In this document: positions 1 through 9,215 of the stretch, in pieces
Position numbering within the stretch: the stretch's first letter is position 1
Layout: each line of letters begins with the position of its first letter
From: Myroides phaeus
Lineage (GTDB): Bacteria > Bacteroidota > Bacteroidia > Flavobacteriales > Flavobacteriaceae
NCBI RefSeq assembly: GCF_009799805.1
Contig: NZ_CP047050.1
Span: forward strand, 1,130,001-1,194,000
Direction of reading: 5' to 3'
DNA length: 64,000 nucleotides
Notes under the pieces: generated by a model
What the model was told of the DNA's origin: nothing
Seen by the model: only the letters and a program-made list of their open reading frames with translations
The model's database searches: none
Position numbers and translations under genes: made by a program

Positions 1-170
1 GTAACGTGTTTTAATTGCGCATCCGTTAATTGTACAGTATCAGTGTCCTCTGTTTGTTCTGTTGTTTCTTCGCTTGCGTCTTCTTTTTGTTTACACTGTG
101 TGAATAATAAAGCTCCTGAAATAGCAAGGATAACAGTAGCGTATTTGATATTTATATAGTTGAATGACAT
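1..170 (-). CDS. RND efflux periplasmic adaptor (membrane-fusion lipoprotein), 5' part only
   Basis: Only the first 56 codons lie in the window; the gene runs off the left edge. The ATG is at 168-170, five bases after the stop codon of the RND pump gene, so the two are surely cotranscribed. The product starts with a hydrophobic segment (about residues 11-24) ending in LLFTQC, a lipobox-like motif with Cys26, then an acidic Glu/Asp/Thr-rich linker, then the residues VQLTDAQLKHV. A lipid anchor, acidic linker and start of a barrel-sandwich region are usual for CusB/CzcB-type membrane-fusion proteins of Bacteroidota. By position it should link the inner-membrane pump to the outer-membrane channel. 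The Gln before Cys makes the lipobox imperfect. The family call rests mainly on context. Confidence 0.75.
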   Translation of the reverse strand, partial: MSFNYINIKYATVILAISGALLFTQCKQKEDASEETTEQTEDTDTVQLTDAQLKHV

Positions 171-174
171 AGTA

Positions 175-3100
175 TTAGTTATTTGAGGTTAGATAATTGA
201 TTTGAATGATGTTATCATTATACATTTTTAGCGTATCTAAATAGTTATTGATAAAATCAAGTGCTTGATTTGTCAATATCACATACTCTAAATAGTTTAT
301 CTCTCCATTGATAAATTGCAGTTGCGCTGTTTCAATAATTGTTGAGGTATTTTTCAGGGTGTTATTCTCATAATTACCAAGAATAGCAAGATTGTTCTGA
401 TGGTTTGTCAACAATTGTTGATAACGGTTTTCCATACTGTTTTTAGTCATTTCTAATTCGGCATCAGCTAAATCTTCTGCCTTTTTAGAAGCCTTAACTC
501 TGGCGCGTTGACCTGTTGTAAACAAGGGTAAACTAACACCAACGTGGAAAGAACTAAAGCGCTCACTTCTGTCATAGTAAACATCATTAGAAGCAACTCC
601 CATAAACGTACTGTTGTTGTATCCAACTTGTAAATTAGGCAGTTGTTTAGATTTCTCCAATTTTGTTTGCTCGTGTGCTATGACCTTTTGTTGTTCAATC
701 ATTTGAAGAACAGGATTGTTTTGTAAATCTGCTTCAAGCGCCGTTAAAATAGCTTTGTTATCCTCTAATTGAGGAACAATATTTTCTGTTGTATTCAATA
801 AGTATTTTAATTGAAGTTGTGTTAAGCTTATTGCTTTTTGAACTTCAGCTAATTGCGCTTGAATACTAATTTGCTGGTTTTGAGCTGTTGTTTTTTCTAA
901 GATATTACTTTCTCCTTTTTGTAATCTAAGCAAAGCTTTGTTGTAGAAGTTAGTGTACATACTATCTGCTCGTTGTAGTAATTTCTCTTTTTCTACCCAA
1001 TAGCTATAATCGTAGAAGCTTTGTGTTACTGCTCGTTTTAGTTCATAACTTTTTAAATCAAGGTTATAAACACTTTGTTGATATTCTGCTCTAAACACAT
1101 TCTTTTGTTTACTATAAACAGTTGGGAACGCAAATTCTTGAACTACTCCAAACTTGTTGTCTGTGTATGGTCCATTAATTTGTCCAAATTCACCGGTAAA
1201 TGTAGTTTGTGGCAAATCAGCCCCTGTTTTGATAAAGGCTTTAGCATATTCCGTTCTCAATTTTTCAGCGCGAATCACAGTATTGTTTTCTAAAGCTGTT
1301 TCTAACGCCGTGTTTAGTGTCACTGGTGTTTGTGCATTAGCTGTAAACCCAAGACCTACAAGTAATATAGCTGCAACTGTTTTCTTCTTTTTAAAGAAGT
1401 CAAACTTTAAGCGTTGTTCAAATGTGATGTACAACAATGGCAATACGAATAAAGTTAGGAAAGTTGCTAACATTAACCCCCCAATTACAACAGTTGCTAA
1501 TGGTCTTTGAACTTCAGCACCTGCCCCATTACTCAATGCCATTGGCAAGAACCCAAAAGACGCTACACAAGCAGTCATTAATACTGGGCGCAACCTTGTT
1601 TTTGCTCCTCTTATCACGATAAATACTATATTTTTAATTCCTGATTTTTGTAATCTATTAAATTCGGCAATAAGCACAATACCATTAAGTACGGCTACCC
1701 CAAACAGGGCAATAAATCCGACTCCCGCACTAATACTAAACGGCATTCCTCTTAAGGCTAATAAGAATACTCCTCCAATAATTGATAGTGGAATAGCAGT
1801 GAAAATCATTAAACATTCGCGTATATCTTTAAAAGCAAAGAATAATAAAACGAAGATTAATACCAATGCTAACGGTACCGCAATTGCCAAACGAGCTTTT
1901 GCTTCGTTTAGGTTTTCAAATTGTCCACCATACGTAATTTGATATCCGACAGGTAGCGTAATTTGTGCTTCTACTTTTTCTTGTAACTCTTCTACAATAC
2001 TTTGTACGTCACGCCCTTTTACGTTAAACCCTACAAAGATTCTACGTTGTGCGTTTTCACGTTGGATTTGGTTAGGTCCCTCTTTGATTTCAACTGTTGC
2101 CAATTGGTTTAAAGGAACTTGGTTGCCGGATGGAGTAGGTATTAGTAAGTTTTGAATATCACTTACGTCTTTTCTGTTTTTCTCATCCATACGAACTACC
2201 ATATCAAAACGTTGTTCTCCTTCATAGACCATTCCAGTGCTTTGTCCGGCTAAAGAAGCGTTTACAATTCTGTTGATTTCAGCAATTGAAAGTCTATAAC
2301 GGGCAATTGCTTGTCGGTTGTAATCAATTAGTAATTGTGGCATTCCCGTAATTGGTTCAACATATAAATTGGTTGCTCCAGGCACGGTATTGATAAGTCC
2401 GGCAATTTTATTAGCAGTATAAGCTAAAGTATCTAAGTTTTCACCAAATACTTTTACCACTACGTCTTGTCTGGCTCCTGTCATTAACTCGTTAAAACGC
2501 ATTTGTACTGGATATTGAAAACCAACAGTAATTCCAGGTATTTCTTCTAATGCGTGAGTCATTTTCTCAGCTAACTCAGGGAATGATTCCGCTGAGGTCC
2601 ATTCGCTTTTATCTTTTAAGATGACCATCATATCGCTGGCATCCATTGGCATAGGGTCGGTTGGAATCTCGGCACTACCAATTTTAGTAACAACTTTTTC
2701 TACTTCAGGGAATCTTGTTTTAAGAATGTGAACAGCTTTTTGTGTACTTTCAATTGTTGTGGTTAGGTTACTACCGTTTAATACCTTGGTATCTACAGCA
2801 AAGTCTCCTTCTTCTAAGGAAGGAATAAACTCACCTCCTAATGTTGATAGGATGTAGATTGCAATCACAAATAATACACCTACTACGCTGTAGATTAATT
2901 TCGGAATCTCCATTACTTTTACCAACATACGCTCGTAAAAGCCTTCTAATTTATTTAGAACGCGTTCTGATATATTTGGTTTATGTGATATTTTACGGCT
3001 CATAATTAATGAGCTCATCATTGGTATATAGGTTAAGGATAAAAGGAATGCTCCTAATAGGGCAAAGGCAACAGTTTGCGCCATTGGTTTAAACATTTTA

Positions 3101-4521
3101 CCTTCAATTCCTTGTAATGTTAAGATTGGAATATATACAATTAAGATAATGATCTGACCAAATACAGCACTGTTCATCATTTTTGAAGCAGATTGTACAA
3201 CGGTTTTGTTCATTTCTTCTTGTTTCAGATTGACCATCTTCTTGAACTTGGCGTTGTGGGAGAATTGGTGCATGACGGCTTCTACAATAATTACTGCACC
3301 GTCAATGATCAGCCCGAAGTCTAATGCCCCTAAACTCATCAAGTTTCCACTTACCCCAAAGAGGTTCATCATACAGATAGCAAATAACATTGCTAAAGGA
3401 ATTACAGAAGCTACTAAAAGTCCTGCTCTGAAGTTTCCTAAAAACAAGACTAATACTAATACTACGATTAATGCTCCTTCTGTAAGGTTTCGCTGTACTG
3501 TACCAATTGCGTTATTAACCATTTTGGTACGGTCCAAAAAGGCTTCAATAACAACACCTTCAGGAAGTGTTTTCTGGATTTCAGCAACTTTTGCTTTTAC
3601 ATCTTGAATTACTTCATTACTATTTGCTCCTTTCAGCATCATTACTACAGCACCAGATACTTCTCCTTGATCGTCAAAAGTCATCGCTCCATAGCGTGTT
3701 GCACTACCAATTTTTACTTTAGCAACGTCTCTTATTAACAAAGGAAGTTCTGTTTGTTTTGAAGTAATAGCAATGTTTTCAATGTCCTCAATATTGCCAA
3801 CTAATCCTTCAGAACGGATATATAATACTGTAGGACCTTTTTCAATATAAGCACCTCCAGTGTTTTCATTATTGCTTTCTAAGGCTTGAAATACATCGTT
3901 TATTGTAATGCCGTAAGCATCTAATTTATTCGGATTTACAGCAATTTCGTATTGCTTTAGTTTACCACCAAAGCTACTTACTTCAGCTACTCCTTTTACA
4001 GTAAGTAATTGACGACGTACAACCCAATCTTGAATCGTACGCAATTCCGTAAGGTCAAATTTATCTTCGTATCCTTTTTCAGGGCGTACAACGTATTGGT
4101 AAATTTCTCCTAATCCTGTTGAGATAGGACCTAATTCTGGTTGTCCGATTCCTTGTGGAATTTCACTTTGAACTTGTTGAAGGCGTTCTCCAACTTGTTG
4201 ACGTGCCCAATAGATGTCAACATCTTCATCAAAAACGATGGTTACTAATGATAGTCCAAAGCGAGAGAAGCTTCGGATACTTTGCATTCCTGCAATATTG
4301 CTGTTTGCTTGTTCAATTGGAAAGGTCACAAGTCTTTCTATGTCCGTAGCTCCATAAGATGGGGCAACAGTGATTACTTGTACTTGGTTGTCAGTAATAT
4401 CTGGTACAGCATCAATAGGTAATTTAGTTACTTGATACAATCCAATCCCGATTAACGCAAATACAAATAGCGAGATGATGAGTTTATTCTTTACAGAAAA
4501 CTCAATAATTTTATTTAACAT
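175..4521 (-). CDS. CzcA/CusA-family heavy-metal RND pump fused to a TolC-like outer-membrane factor
   Basis: Proton-driven efflux of metal ions from the periplasm or cytoplasm. Residues 1 to about 1040 are a complete HME-type RND protein with an N-terminal membrane segment, two large periplasmic loops and twelve predicted membrane helices. The transmembrane motif DFGLIIDGAVIIVE (Asp401, Asp407, Glu414) is the proton-relay signature of divalent-cation pumps such as CzcA, unlike the monovalent Cu/Ag type. After the last pump helix, a basic KKKK stretch and a short hydrophobic segment end in TANAQ, and the remaining roughly 385 residues are a coiled-coil-rich TolC/CusC-like domain. Such fusions are known in flavobacterial CusA proteins, so the usual pump length of about 1040 is exceeded by a whole domain. 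The frame is open throughout. It is the middle gene of a minus-strand operon. The exact metal is inferred only from the motif. Confidence 0.93.
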   Translation of the reverse strand: MLNKIIEFSVKNKLIISLFVFALIGIGLYQVTKLPIDAVPDITDNQVQVITVAPSYGATDIERLVTFPIEQANSNIAGMQSIRSFSRFGLSLVTIVFDEDVDIYWARQQVGERLQQVQSEIPQGIGQPELGPISTGLGEIYQYVVRPEKGYEDKFDLTELRTIQDWVVRRQLLTVKGVAEVSSFGGKLKQYEIAVNPNKLDAYGITINDVFQALESNNENTGGAYIEKGPTVLYIRSEGLVGNIEDIENIAITSKQTELPLLIRDVAKVKIGSATRYGAMTFDDQGEVSGAVVMMLKGANSNEVIQDVKAKVAEIQKTLPEGVVIEAFLDRTKMVNNAIGTVQRNLTEGALIVVLVLVLFLGNFRAGLLVASVIPLAMLFAICMMNLFGVSGNLMSLGALDFGLIIDGAVIIVEAVMHQFSHNAKFKKMVNLKQEEMNKTVVQSASKMMNSAVFGQIIILIVYIPILTLQGIEGKMFKPMAQTVAFALLGAFLLSLTYIPMMSSLIMSRKISHKPNISERVLNKLEGFYERMLVKVMEIPKLIYSVVGVLFVIAIYILSTLGGEFIPSLEEGDFAVDTKVLNGSNLTTTIESTQKAVHILKTRFPEVEKVVTKIGSAEIPTDPMPMDASDMMVILKDKSEWTSAESFPELAEKMTHALEEIPGITVGFQYPVQMRFNELMTGARQDVVVKVFGENLDTLAYTANKIAGLINTVPGATNLYVEPITGMPQLLIDYNRQAIARYRLSIAEINRIVNASLAGQSTGMVYEGEQRFDMVVRMDEKNRKDVSDIQNLLIPTPSGNQVPLNQLATVEIKEGPNQIQRENAQRRIFVGFNVKGRDVQSIVEELQEKVEAQITLPVGYQITYGGQFENLNEAKARLAIAVPLALVLIFVLLFFAFKDIRECLMIFTAIPLSIIGGVFLLALRGMPFSISAGVGFIALFGVAVLNGIVLIAEFNRLQKSGIKNIVFIVIRGAKTRLRPVLMTACVASFGFLPMALSNGAGAEVQRPLATVVIGGLMLATFLTLFVLPLLYITFEQRLKFDFFKKKKTVAAILLVGLGFTANAQTPVTLNTALETALENNTVIRAEKLRTEYAKAFIKTGADLPQTTFTGEFGQINGPYTDNKFGVVQEFAFPTVYSKQKNVFRAEYQQSVYNLDLKSYELKRAVTQSFYDYSYWVEKEKLLQRADSMYTNFYNKALLRLQKGESNILEKTTAQNQQISIQAQLAEVQKAISLTQLQLKYLLNTTENIVPQLEDNKAILTALEADLQNNPVLQMIEQQKVIAHEQTKLEKSKQLPNLQVGYNNSTFMGVASNDVYYDRSERFSSFHVGVSLPLFTTGQRARVKASKKAEDLADAELEMTKNSMENRYQQLLTNHQNNLAILGNYENNTLKNTSTIIETAQLQFINGEINYLEYVILTNQALDFINNYLDTLKMYNDNIIQINYLTSNN

Positions 4522-4623
4522 GATTATTGTCTGTTAATACATTAATAATGAATAACATTCATAGTAAATTGTTTCATAGCAATTATACTACGAAAGAATA
4601 TTCTTTTGAAAATTCGATATGTA

Positions 4624-5004
4624 TTAACAGTATTTAGGCGGTTGCCAAATAGAAGATAGGTAGCTACTTTCGATTGCATCTTCATCGAAAGCGTGTACTT
4701 TATTGTGGTTTGTATTAAATTTAATACGATTGATTTTAATAAGAGGTGTAGGGGTTACAATTCCTACAAAAGAAATAATATGTGCGTGAGAAACAAAAGG
4801 TAGCTTCTCATCTACTGGATCGCCAATTTCTTTATGGCTTTCGCTATAGTGTATTTGTAAGAATCCCCAAATACTTAAATCAGGATTATTTGTTTTATGC
4901 TCAACAAAGTGTTCCACTAAAATAGGGAATTTCAACAGCTGACCGAACTCAGTTGTTGAAACTAAGAATAATAGCATAAATAATATGGCAATTCTTCTTC
5001 TCAC
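4624..5004 (-). CDS. Small exported protein at the head of the metal-efflux operon
   Basis: A 126-residue product with an N-terminal basic-hydrophobic signal (about residues 3-22, ending near TEFGQ) and no other membrane helix. The mature part contains several His residues (HFVEH, HYSESH, SHAHI) and ends in WQPPKYC. Small proteins of this kind are commonly seen just upstream of cusA-type genes in flavobacteria, but I know of no assigned function. The His-rich composition would allow a metal-binding or sensing role; that is inference. It lies 102 bases upstream of the pump gene on the same strand and has a good promoter at 5039-5073, so it is probably the first gene of the efflux operon. Confidence 0.7.
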   Translation of the reverse strand: MRRRIAILFMLLFLVSTTEFGQLLKFPILVEHFVEHKTNNPDLSIWGFLQIHYSESHKEIGDPVDEKLPFVSHAHIISFVGIVTPTPLIKINRIKFNTNHNKVHAFDEDAIESSYLSSIWQPPKYC

Positions 5005-5038
5005 TTTATTGGAATTATTGATTAGTAATTGATACTTA

Positions 5039-5073
5039 CAAAGTTAAATATTCTTTGTTAATTGAGGGCGCAA
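5039..5073 (-). promoter_or_regulatory. Bacteroidota-type promoter of the metal-efflux operon
   Basis: On the minus strand TAACTTTG (5039-5046) matches the -7 consensus TAnnTTTG. TTG lies at 5071-5073 as a possible -33 element with a 24-base spacer, slightly longer than usual. The predicted leader to the ATG at 5004 is about 30 bases. Confidence 0.5.
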
Positions 5074-5176
5074 GATAGTAATTTGTATTTATTCAAAGTA
5101 AGCATACTATTTACTTCTAATAAAATTCTAATAATTATAAAATAGGTTTTTAATATCACCCGTATTTAACGGTGGA

Positions 5177-5656
5177 TTAAAAGTTTAAAGATGTTCTCTT
5201 GTGCTTTTTATTAAAAAACTTTGACATCTTGTTGATTACTTCAAAATGCTTTGTGATTAATTCGTTGCCATATCTATTTTCTAACGCTTGCCATTGTTCT
5301 TGTGTTAAGGGAACAAAAGCTAAGGTATCTGACCCTTTTGATATTTTACAAAAGCGTATTTCAAAGGCTGGTTGCAACAATTCATTTAACCAAATGATCG
5401 TATCGTCTAAATCAACAATAATACGTTGGTGTGTTTTTCCTTGGTATGATACAAACAACTCAAGTTCTTCATTTGGTCGGTCTTCTATTTTGGCTGCTAA
5501 GCTCTCTGTTTGGAGGCAATCTTCAATAAAATCAACTATTGCATCATCATACTCTCTCCAATCTACCCAGAATACAAGGTCTTTTCCTATTGCGTAAAAA
5601 TCGTCATAGCTTTCTGTTTCAAAGTACTTTTCTAATTTTAAAAGTTTGTCTTGCAT
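5177..5656 (-). CDS. Uncharacterised acidic 159-residue cytoplasmic protein
   Basis: I do not recognise the family with certainty. The protein has no signal peptide or membrane helix. Its first half is acidic and aromatic (KDLVFWVDWREYDDAIVDF), followed by a segment that looks like alternating strands (LELFVSYQGKTHQRIIVDLD) and a C-terminal part with PLTQEQWQALENRYG, ending in a basic tail (KKHKRTS). The small size and the WxDWxE-like motif recall small DUF families found among contact-system immunity genes, but I cannot place it firmly. It is followed on the same strand by SUKH and DUF2625 genes, which supports an immunity-type neighbourhood. Confidence 0.7.
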   Translation of the reverse strand: MQDKLLKLEKYFETESYDDFYAIGKDLVFWVDWREYDDAIVDFIEDCLQTESLAAKIEDRPNEELELFVSYQGKTHQRIIVDLDDTIIWLNELLQPAFEIRFCKISKGSDTLAFVPLTQEQWQALENRYGNELITKHFEVINKMSKFFNKKHKRTSLNF

Positions 5657-5750
5657 ATTCTGAATGATTAAGGTTTGTACAGTCTTATTAAGTTACGAAG
5701 AAAATGTCTAATAAAGAAGTAATGTGCACAGTAAATCACTCGCTTTTGTT

Positions 5751-6254
5751 TTATGGATGTAATACTTCATTAAAAGGTTCGAATTCTCGTTCAGTAAAAG
5801 CTTCTGTTAAGATTCCTGAGTTGCACAACCATTCAATAGCGTCATTTAGATTATGTCCTAAGGCATAGATATTTTCTTCATTTCTTGGCAAAACAAAGTA
5901 CTGATGGTTGTAAAAGATAATTTCATCTCCGTCAAAAGTATCTCCTATACAAATGGCTTGTAAGACTTGTTCTTTAGTCAATACCTCTTTACCTATTTCC
6001 CAAAAATAGTATTGTGTTACTCGTTCTAACCATTGACTTTGCTCTTGTGAGATACGAGTAGGGGGATAGATGCGAATGTATGTTCCTCCTAATAAACCTT
6101 CTCCGTATTGAAGAATATATGTTTTGTAATCTTCTTCAAAATGAAAGTTCAATAGTTGTTCACAATTGTTGATATCTTCTGCAGAAGGCAAAACTAAACT
6201 TGTGGAGTTGGTATTAATATTTGGAATTATAGTATAATGGCTAAACTTGTTCAT
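5751..6254 (-). CDS. SMI1/KNR4 (SUKH) domain protein
   Basis: The 167-residue product shows the SUKH layout: an N-terminal helix with PSAEDINNCEQLLNF, then FEEDYKTYILQYGEGLLGG and IRIYPPTRI, typical of the SMI1/KNR4 fold in which a helix is followed by the YGxGxL strand-turn. No signal peptide. SUKH proteins in bacteria are mostly immunity proteins against secreted nuclease or other polymorphic toxins, though some have other roles. The ATG overlaps the stop codon of the upstream DUF2625 gene (TAATG), so the two are translated together. No toxin gene is present in this window. Confidence 0.78.
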   Translation of the reverse strand: MNKFSHYTIIPNINTNSTSLVLPSAEDINNCEQLLNFHFEEDYKTYILQYGEGLLGGTYIRIYPPTRISQEQSQWLERVTQYYFWEIGKEVLTKEQVLQAICIGDTFDGDEIIFYNHQYFVLPRNEENIYALGHNLNDAIEWLCNSGILTEAFTEREFEPFNEVLHP

Positions 6255-6946
6255 TAGATATATTTGTTTTCAATATCATTTAAACCCTCTCTAAATTCTG
6301 ATTGCAGCAGGAATTGTTCAGTTACATCAACAGCTTTTTTTGCTGATTGTTCAATGTCTTTTCCTTCTTTAGTCCAAAGTGGAGGAACAAAGTTAATTAC
6401 TTGATTGTATTGTAATGACGCTATTTCTTCTTGCCAGTTTGTCCATCTAAAGTCTTGGTAAAACTGTTCTGTTCTCCCTGTTAAGAAGAAGTTTAATAGT
6501 TGAGAGTATCCGATTTCAAGGGCTTCATAATCTAATGTGTCAGGAGCAAAATAGTATATCTTGCCGATGTCCTTGCCTAAAGCACCACTATTGATACAGA
6601 AATACCCTCCTAAAACATCAAATGCTACGATTATGAAACCTTTGTTGGTGTTGTTGTCCATAATTGTTTTGCCTTGATTCCACCTTAGTATGTCTAACAT
6701 TTGGTCATTATGTCCGCCACCAAGTACTTTGATCCATCCATTATCAATAAGAAGACCTCCTGATTCATAGATAAGGGCACCTAATGTTGATTTGGTAGTA
6801 ACCTGTAACGCTATTAAGGCGTTGTCAGCAATTTCTTGGGTGTTTTTAGAAAGTGTAGTAACCTGTTTTGGGCTCTCTGCTATCCATTCTTCAATCATTG
6901 GCCAAGCAGAGTCTTTTGTATCAATTAGTTCTTGTAGTGTGCGCAT
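6254..6946 (-). CDS. DUF2625 family protein
   Basis: A 230-residue cytoplasmic protein. Recognisable DUF2625 features are the start MRTLQELIDTKDSAWPMIEE, then a glycine-containing motif around residues 65-80 (ESGGLLIDNGWIKVLGGG), and a later segment with FDVLGGYFCINSGALG and FAPDTLDYEALEIGYS. The function of the family is unknown. It is often found singly beside small SUKH-type genes. It is the promoter-proximal member of a two-gene unit with the SUKH gene, sharing TAATG. Confidence 0.8.
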   Translation of the reverse strand: MRTLQELIDTKDSAWPMIEEWIAESPKQVTTLSKNTQEIADNALIALQVTTKSTLGALIYESGGLLIDNGWIKVLGGGHNDQMLDILRWNQGKTIMDNNTNKGFIIVAFDVLGGYFCINSGALGKDIGKIYYFAPDTLDYEALEIGYSQLLNFFLTGRTEQFYQDFRWTNWQEEIASLQYNQVINFVPPLWTKEGKDIEQSAKKAVDVTEQFLLQSEFREGLNDIENKYI

Positions 6947-7063
6947 AGAAACAATTTTAAGAACTAAAGATAGTTAATTTTGAAAGGGAAGGGATAAAAA
7001 AAATGTAAACTACTTATCAATTGATTTGTAGTTTACATCATAGATTGGTTGATTGTATTGTGA

Positions 7064-7354
7064 TTATAAGTCTGCAATTGCTTCTGGAATAGGCATATAG
7101 ACATATAAAATTGATTTTACTGAAAATGCAACTAATACTAAAAGAACAAAAATACTTGCAATAGCAATCTTCTTTGAAGATAATTGCAGTGCAGCAATAC
7201 CTAATGTAAGACTTATTAAGAAGGCTATTGGCAATAGAACTTTGAAATAACTCATTGATGGAAAAAAGAATAGCCCTAATGTGATAATTGAAAATACTAA
7301 TGCGCCTATACTCAATAGTGGACTTTTATTTGCTTCTTGATTTATAGTGTTCAT
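7064..7354 (-). CDS. Small membrane protein with three helices
   Basis: A 96-residue product with three hydrophobic segments (about residues 13-32, 36-56 and 62-84) separated by short loops, one of which reads LSSKK. The pattern resembles small DUF4190-like inner-membrane proteins, but that is only a resemblance. It has its own well-formed promoter (7414-7443), so it is likely expressed as a single gene. Confidence 0.65.
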   Translation of the reverse strand: MNTINQEANKSPLLSIGALVFSIITLGLFFFPSMSYFKVLLPIAFLISLTLGIAALQLSSKKIAIASIFVLLVLVAFSVKSILYVYMPIPEAIADL

Positions 7355-7413
7355 CTTTTGGTTTTTTTAGTTGTAACTGTTAAAGAAATAGCTTTAAGTC
7401 AGTTTTACATATA

Positions 7414-7443
7414 CAAAACTATGCCATTATATTCTAAATTCAA
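7414..7443 (-). promoter_or_regulatory. Promoter of the three-helix membrane protein gene
   Basis: Minus-strand -7 element TAGTTTTG at 7414-7421 and -33 element TTTG ending with TTG at 7441-7443, spaced by exactly 19 bases. This is a full match to the Bacteroidota TTG/TAnnTTTG consensus. The predicted leader is about 50 bases. Confidence 0.7.
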
Positions 7444-7545
7444 AATTTTAACAGTTTTAAATTTGTTTATATAACTGTTTTTTAAGAACTAAATAAATTA
7501 TTACGTGTTATTTTGTTTGTTTAATAAGAGATACTTTATGTTTTG

Positions 7546-7589
7546 TCTTAAAAAACAAACGTCACTATTAAAGTGACGTTGTTTTTATA
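7546..7589 (-). terminator. Terminator of the acyl-CoA carboxylase operon
   Basis: Arms AACGTCACT and AGTGACGTT enclose a short AT-rich loop, with A-rich sequence on the left that gives a U tract on minus-strand transcripts and a T tract on the right. It may act in both directions. It lies about 80 bases beyond the stop codon of the carboxyltransferase gene. Confidence 0.75.
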
Positions 7590-7667
7590 ATTTGATCTTT
7601 TAGATATATCAATTATTGATTGTTGTTGCTTAATAGTAAATAAAAGTAACAGCAATGTAGAAGTTAG

Positions 7668-9215
7668 CTACAGCGGAATATTTCCGTGTTTGCGTTTAGG
7701 CAAGTCTACTTCCTTGTTTTCAAGCATTGCAAAACCTTTCAATAGTTTTCTTCTTGTTTCATTTGGCAAGATAACTTCATCGATAAATCCGCGTTGAGCA
7801 GCTCTGTATGGCGTTGCAAATTTCTCAGCGTATTCTGCTTCTTTTTCTGCTAATTTAGCTGCAGGGTTTTCTGCTTCAGAAATCTCTTTTTTGAAGATAA
7901 TCTCACTCGCTCCTTTTGCTCCCATTACTGCAATCTCAGCATTAGGCCACGCAAAGTTTAAATCTGCACCAATGTGTTTAGAGTTCATCACATCATAAGC
8001 ACCTCCATAGGCTTTACGTGTAATTACAGTTACTTTTGGCACTGTAGCTTCGCTTAAAGCATAAAGTAGTTTTGCTCCGTGAACAATAATTCCATTCCAC
8101 TCTTGGTCTGTTCCAGGTAAGAAACCAGGTACGTCAACTAAAACTAATAATGGAATGTTGAATGCGTCACAAAAACGTGTAAATCTTGCTGCTTTGATTG
8201 AGCTATTTACATCTAAACATCCTGCTAAAAACATAGGGTTGTTTGCAACGATACCCACGCTTTTTCCGCCTAAACGAGCAAATCCAACAACGATGTTTTC
8301 TGCGTAATCTTTGTGTATTTCATAGAAAGAGTCTTCATCAATAATATTGTGAATAACTTCTTTCATATCATAAGGCTTGTTAGAGCTTTCAGGAATAATA
8401 GTGTCTAATCCCGGTCTGTACTCTTCTCCTAATGTGTATGGAATATCATATGCTTTCTCTGTATTGTTTTGAGGAATATATGATAGTAATTTTTTTAAGT
8501 CTTCTAAACAAGCAACATCATTTGCTGAGGTAGTATGAGCAACCCCTGATTTCGTAGAATGCGTACTTGCTCCTCCAAGTTCTTCTGATGTTACTTCTTC
8601 ATTTGTTACTGTTTTTACAACGCTTGGTCCTGTTACAAACATATAACTTGAACCTTCAACCATCATTGTAAAGTCAGTCATTGCTGGTGAATAAACTGCT
8701 CCTCCTGCACAAGGTCCCATAATTGCTGAGATTTGTGGAATCACACCTGATGCTTGTACATTGCGGAAAAAGATATCGGCATATCCTCCTAATGAACGTA
8801 CTCCTTCTTGGATACGCGCTCCTCCAGAGTCGTTTAGTCCGATCATTGGTGCTCCCATTTTAACAGCCATATCCATTACTTTGCAAATTTTCTCTGCGTG
8901 TGTCTCAGATAAAGCTCCTCCAAATACAGTAAAGTCTTGTGCGAATAAGTAAACTAAACGCCCATTTATTGTTCCATAACCTGTAATTACACCATCTCCG
9001 TGATAAACTTCTTTGTCCATTCCAAAGTCAGTTGTACGGTGGGTTACAAGCATTCCTATTTCTTCAAAAGAACCCTCGTCAAGTAAGTATTCAACTCTTT
9101 CTCTTGCTGTTAGTTTTCCTTTGCTGTGTTGTGTATCTATTCTTCTTTGCCCTCCACCAAGTTTAGCTTGAGCCTGAAGATCTTGAAGTGTATTTATTTT
9201 CGGATTCATAGTCAT
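7668..9215 (-). CDS. Acyl-CoA carboxylase carboxyltransferase (beta) subunit
   Basis: Transfers CO2 from carboxybiotin to an acyl-CoA, most likely propionyl-CoA or acetyl-CoA. The 515-residue length and layout match the PccB/AccD5 type, which holds both crotonase-like halves in one chain, not the split AccA/AccD form. Visible motifs: [20 protein letters not shown] near the N terminus, [10 protein letters not shown] and [13 protein letters not shown] in the N-terminal half, and [24 protein letters not shown] and GAKGASEI in the C-terminal half. It ends with [11 protein letters not shown]. The ATG overlaps the stop of the biotin carboxylase gene (TAATG), which fixes the start. It is the last gene of the operon. 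Confidence 0.93.
   Translation of the reverse strand: MTMNPKINTLQDLQAQAKLGGGQRRIDTQHSKGKLTARERVEYLLDEGSFEEIGMLVTHRTTDFGMDKEVYHGDGVITGYGTINGRLVYLFAQDFTVFGGALSETHAEKICKVMDMAVKMGAPMIGLNDSGGARIQEGVRSLGGYADIFFRNVQASGVIPQISAIMGPCAGGAVYSPAMTDFTMMVEGSSYMFVTGPSVVKTVTNEEVTSEELGGASTHSTKSGVAHTTSANDVACLEDLKKLLSYIPQNNTEKAYDIPYTLGEEYRPGLDTIIPESSNKPYDMKEVIHNIIDEDSFYEIHKDYAENIVVGFARLGGKSVGIVANNPMFLAGCLDVNSSIKAARFTRFCDAFNIPLLVLVDVPGFLPGTDQEWNGIIVHGAKLLYALSEATVPKVTVITRKAYGGAYDVMNSKHIGADLNFAWPNAEIAVMGAKGASEIIFKKEISEAENPAAKLAEKEAEYAEKFATPYRAAQRGFIDEVILPNETRRKLLKGFAMLENKEVDLPKRKHGNIPL

Larger units (their letters stand above)
7355..7667. other. Intergenic region with a promoter and a terminator
   Basis: No coding sequence is seen. 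The left part holds the promoter of the small membrane protein gene and the right part holds the terminator hairpin of the acyl-CoA carboxylase operon. The rest is AT-rich without visible repeats. Confidence 0.6.

Noticed and set aside
3206..3607. 133-codon plus-strand frame inside the RND pump gene
   Set aside because: It is the antisense of a strongly recognisable pump region; no start signal and no known motif.
175..4521. RND-TolC fusion as a sequencing or frameshift artefact
   Set aside because: The frame is open over both domains with natural sequence at the join, and such fusions are known in this group.
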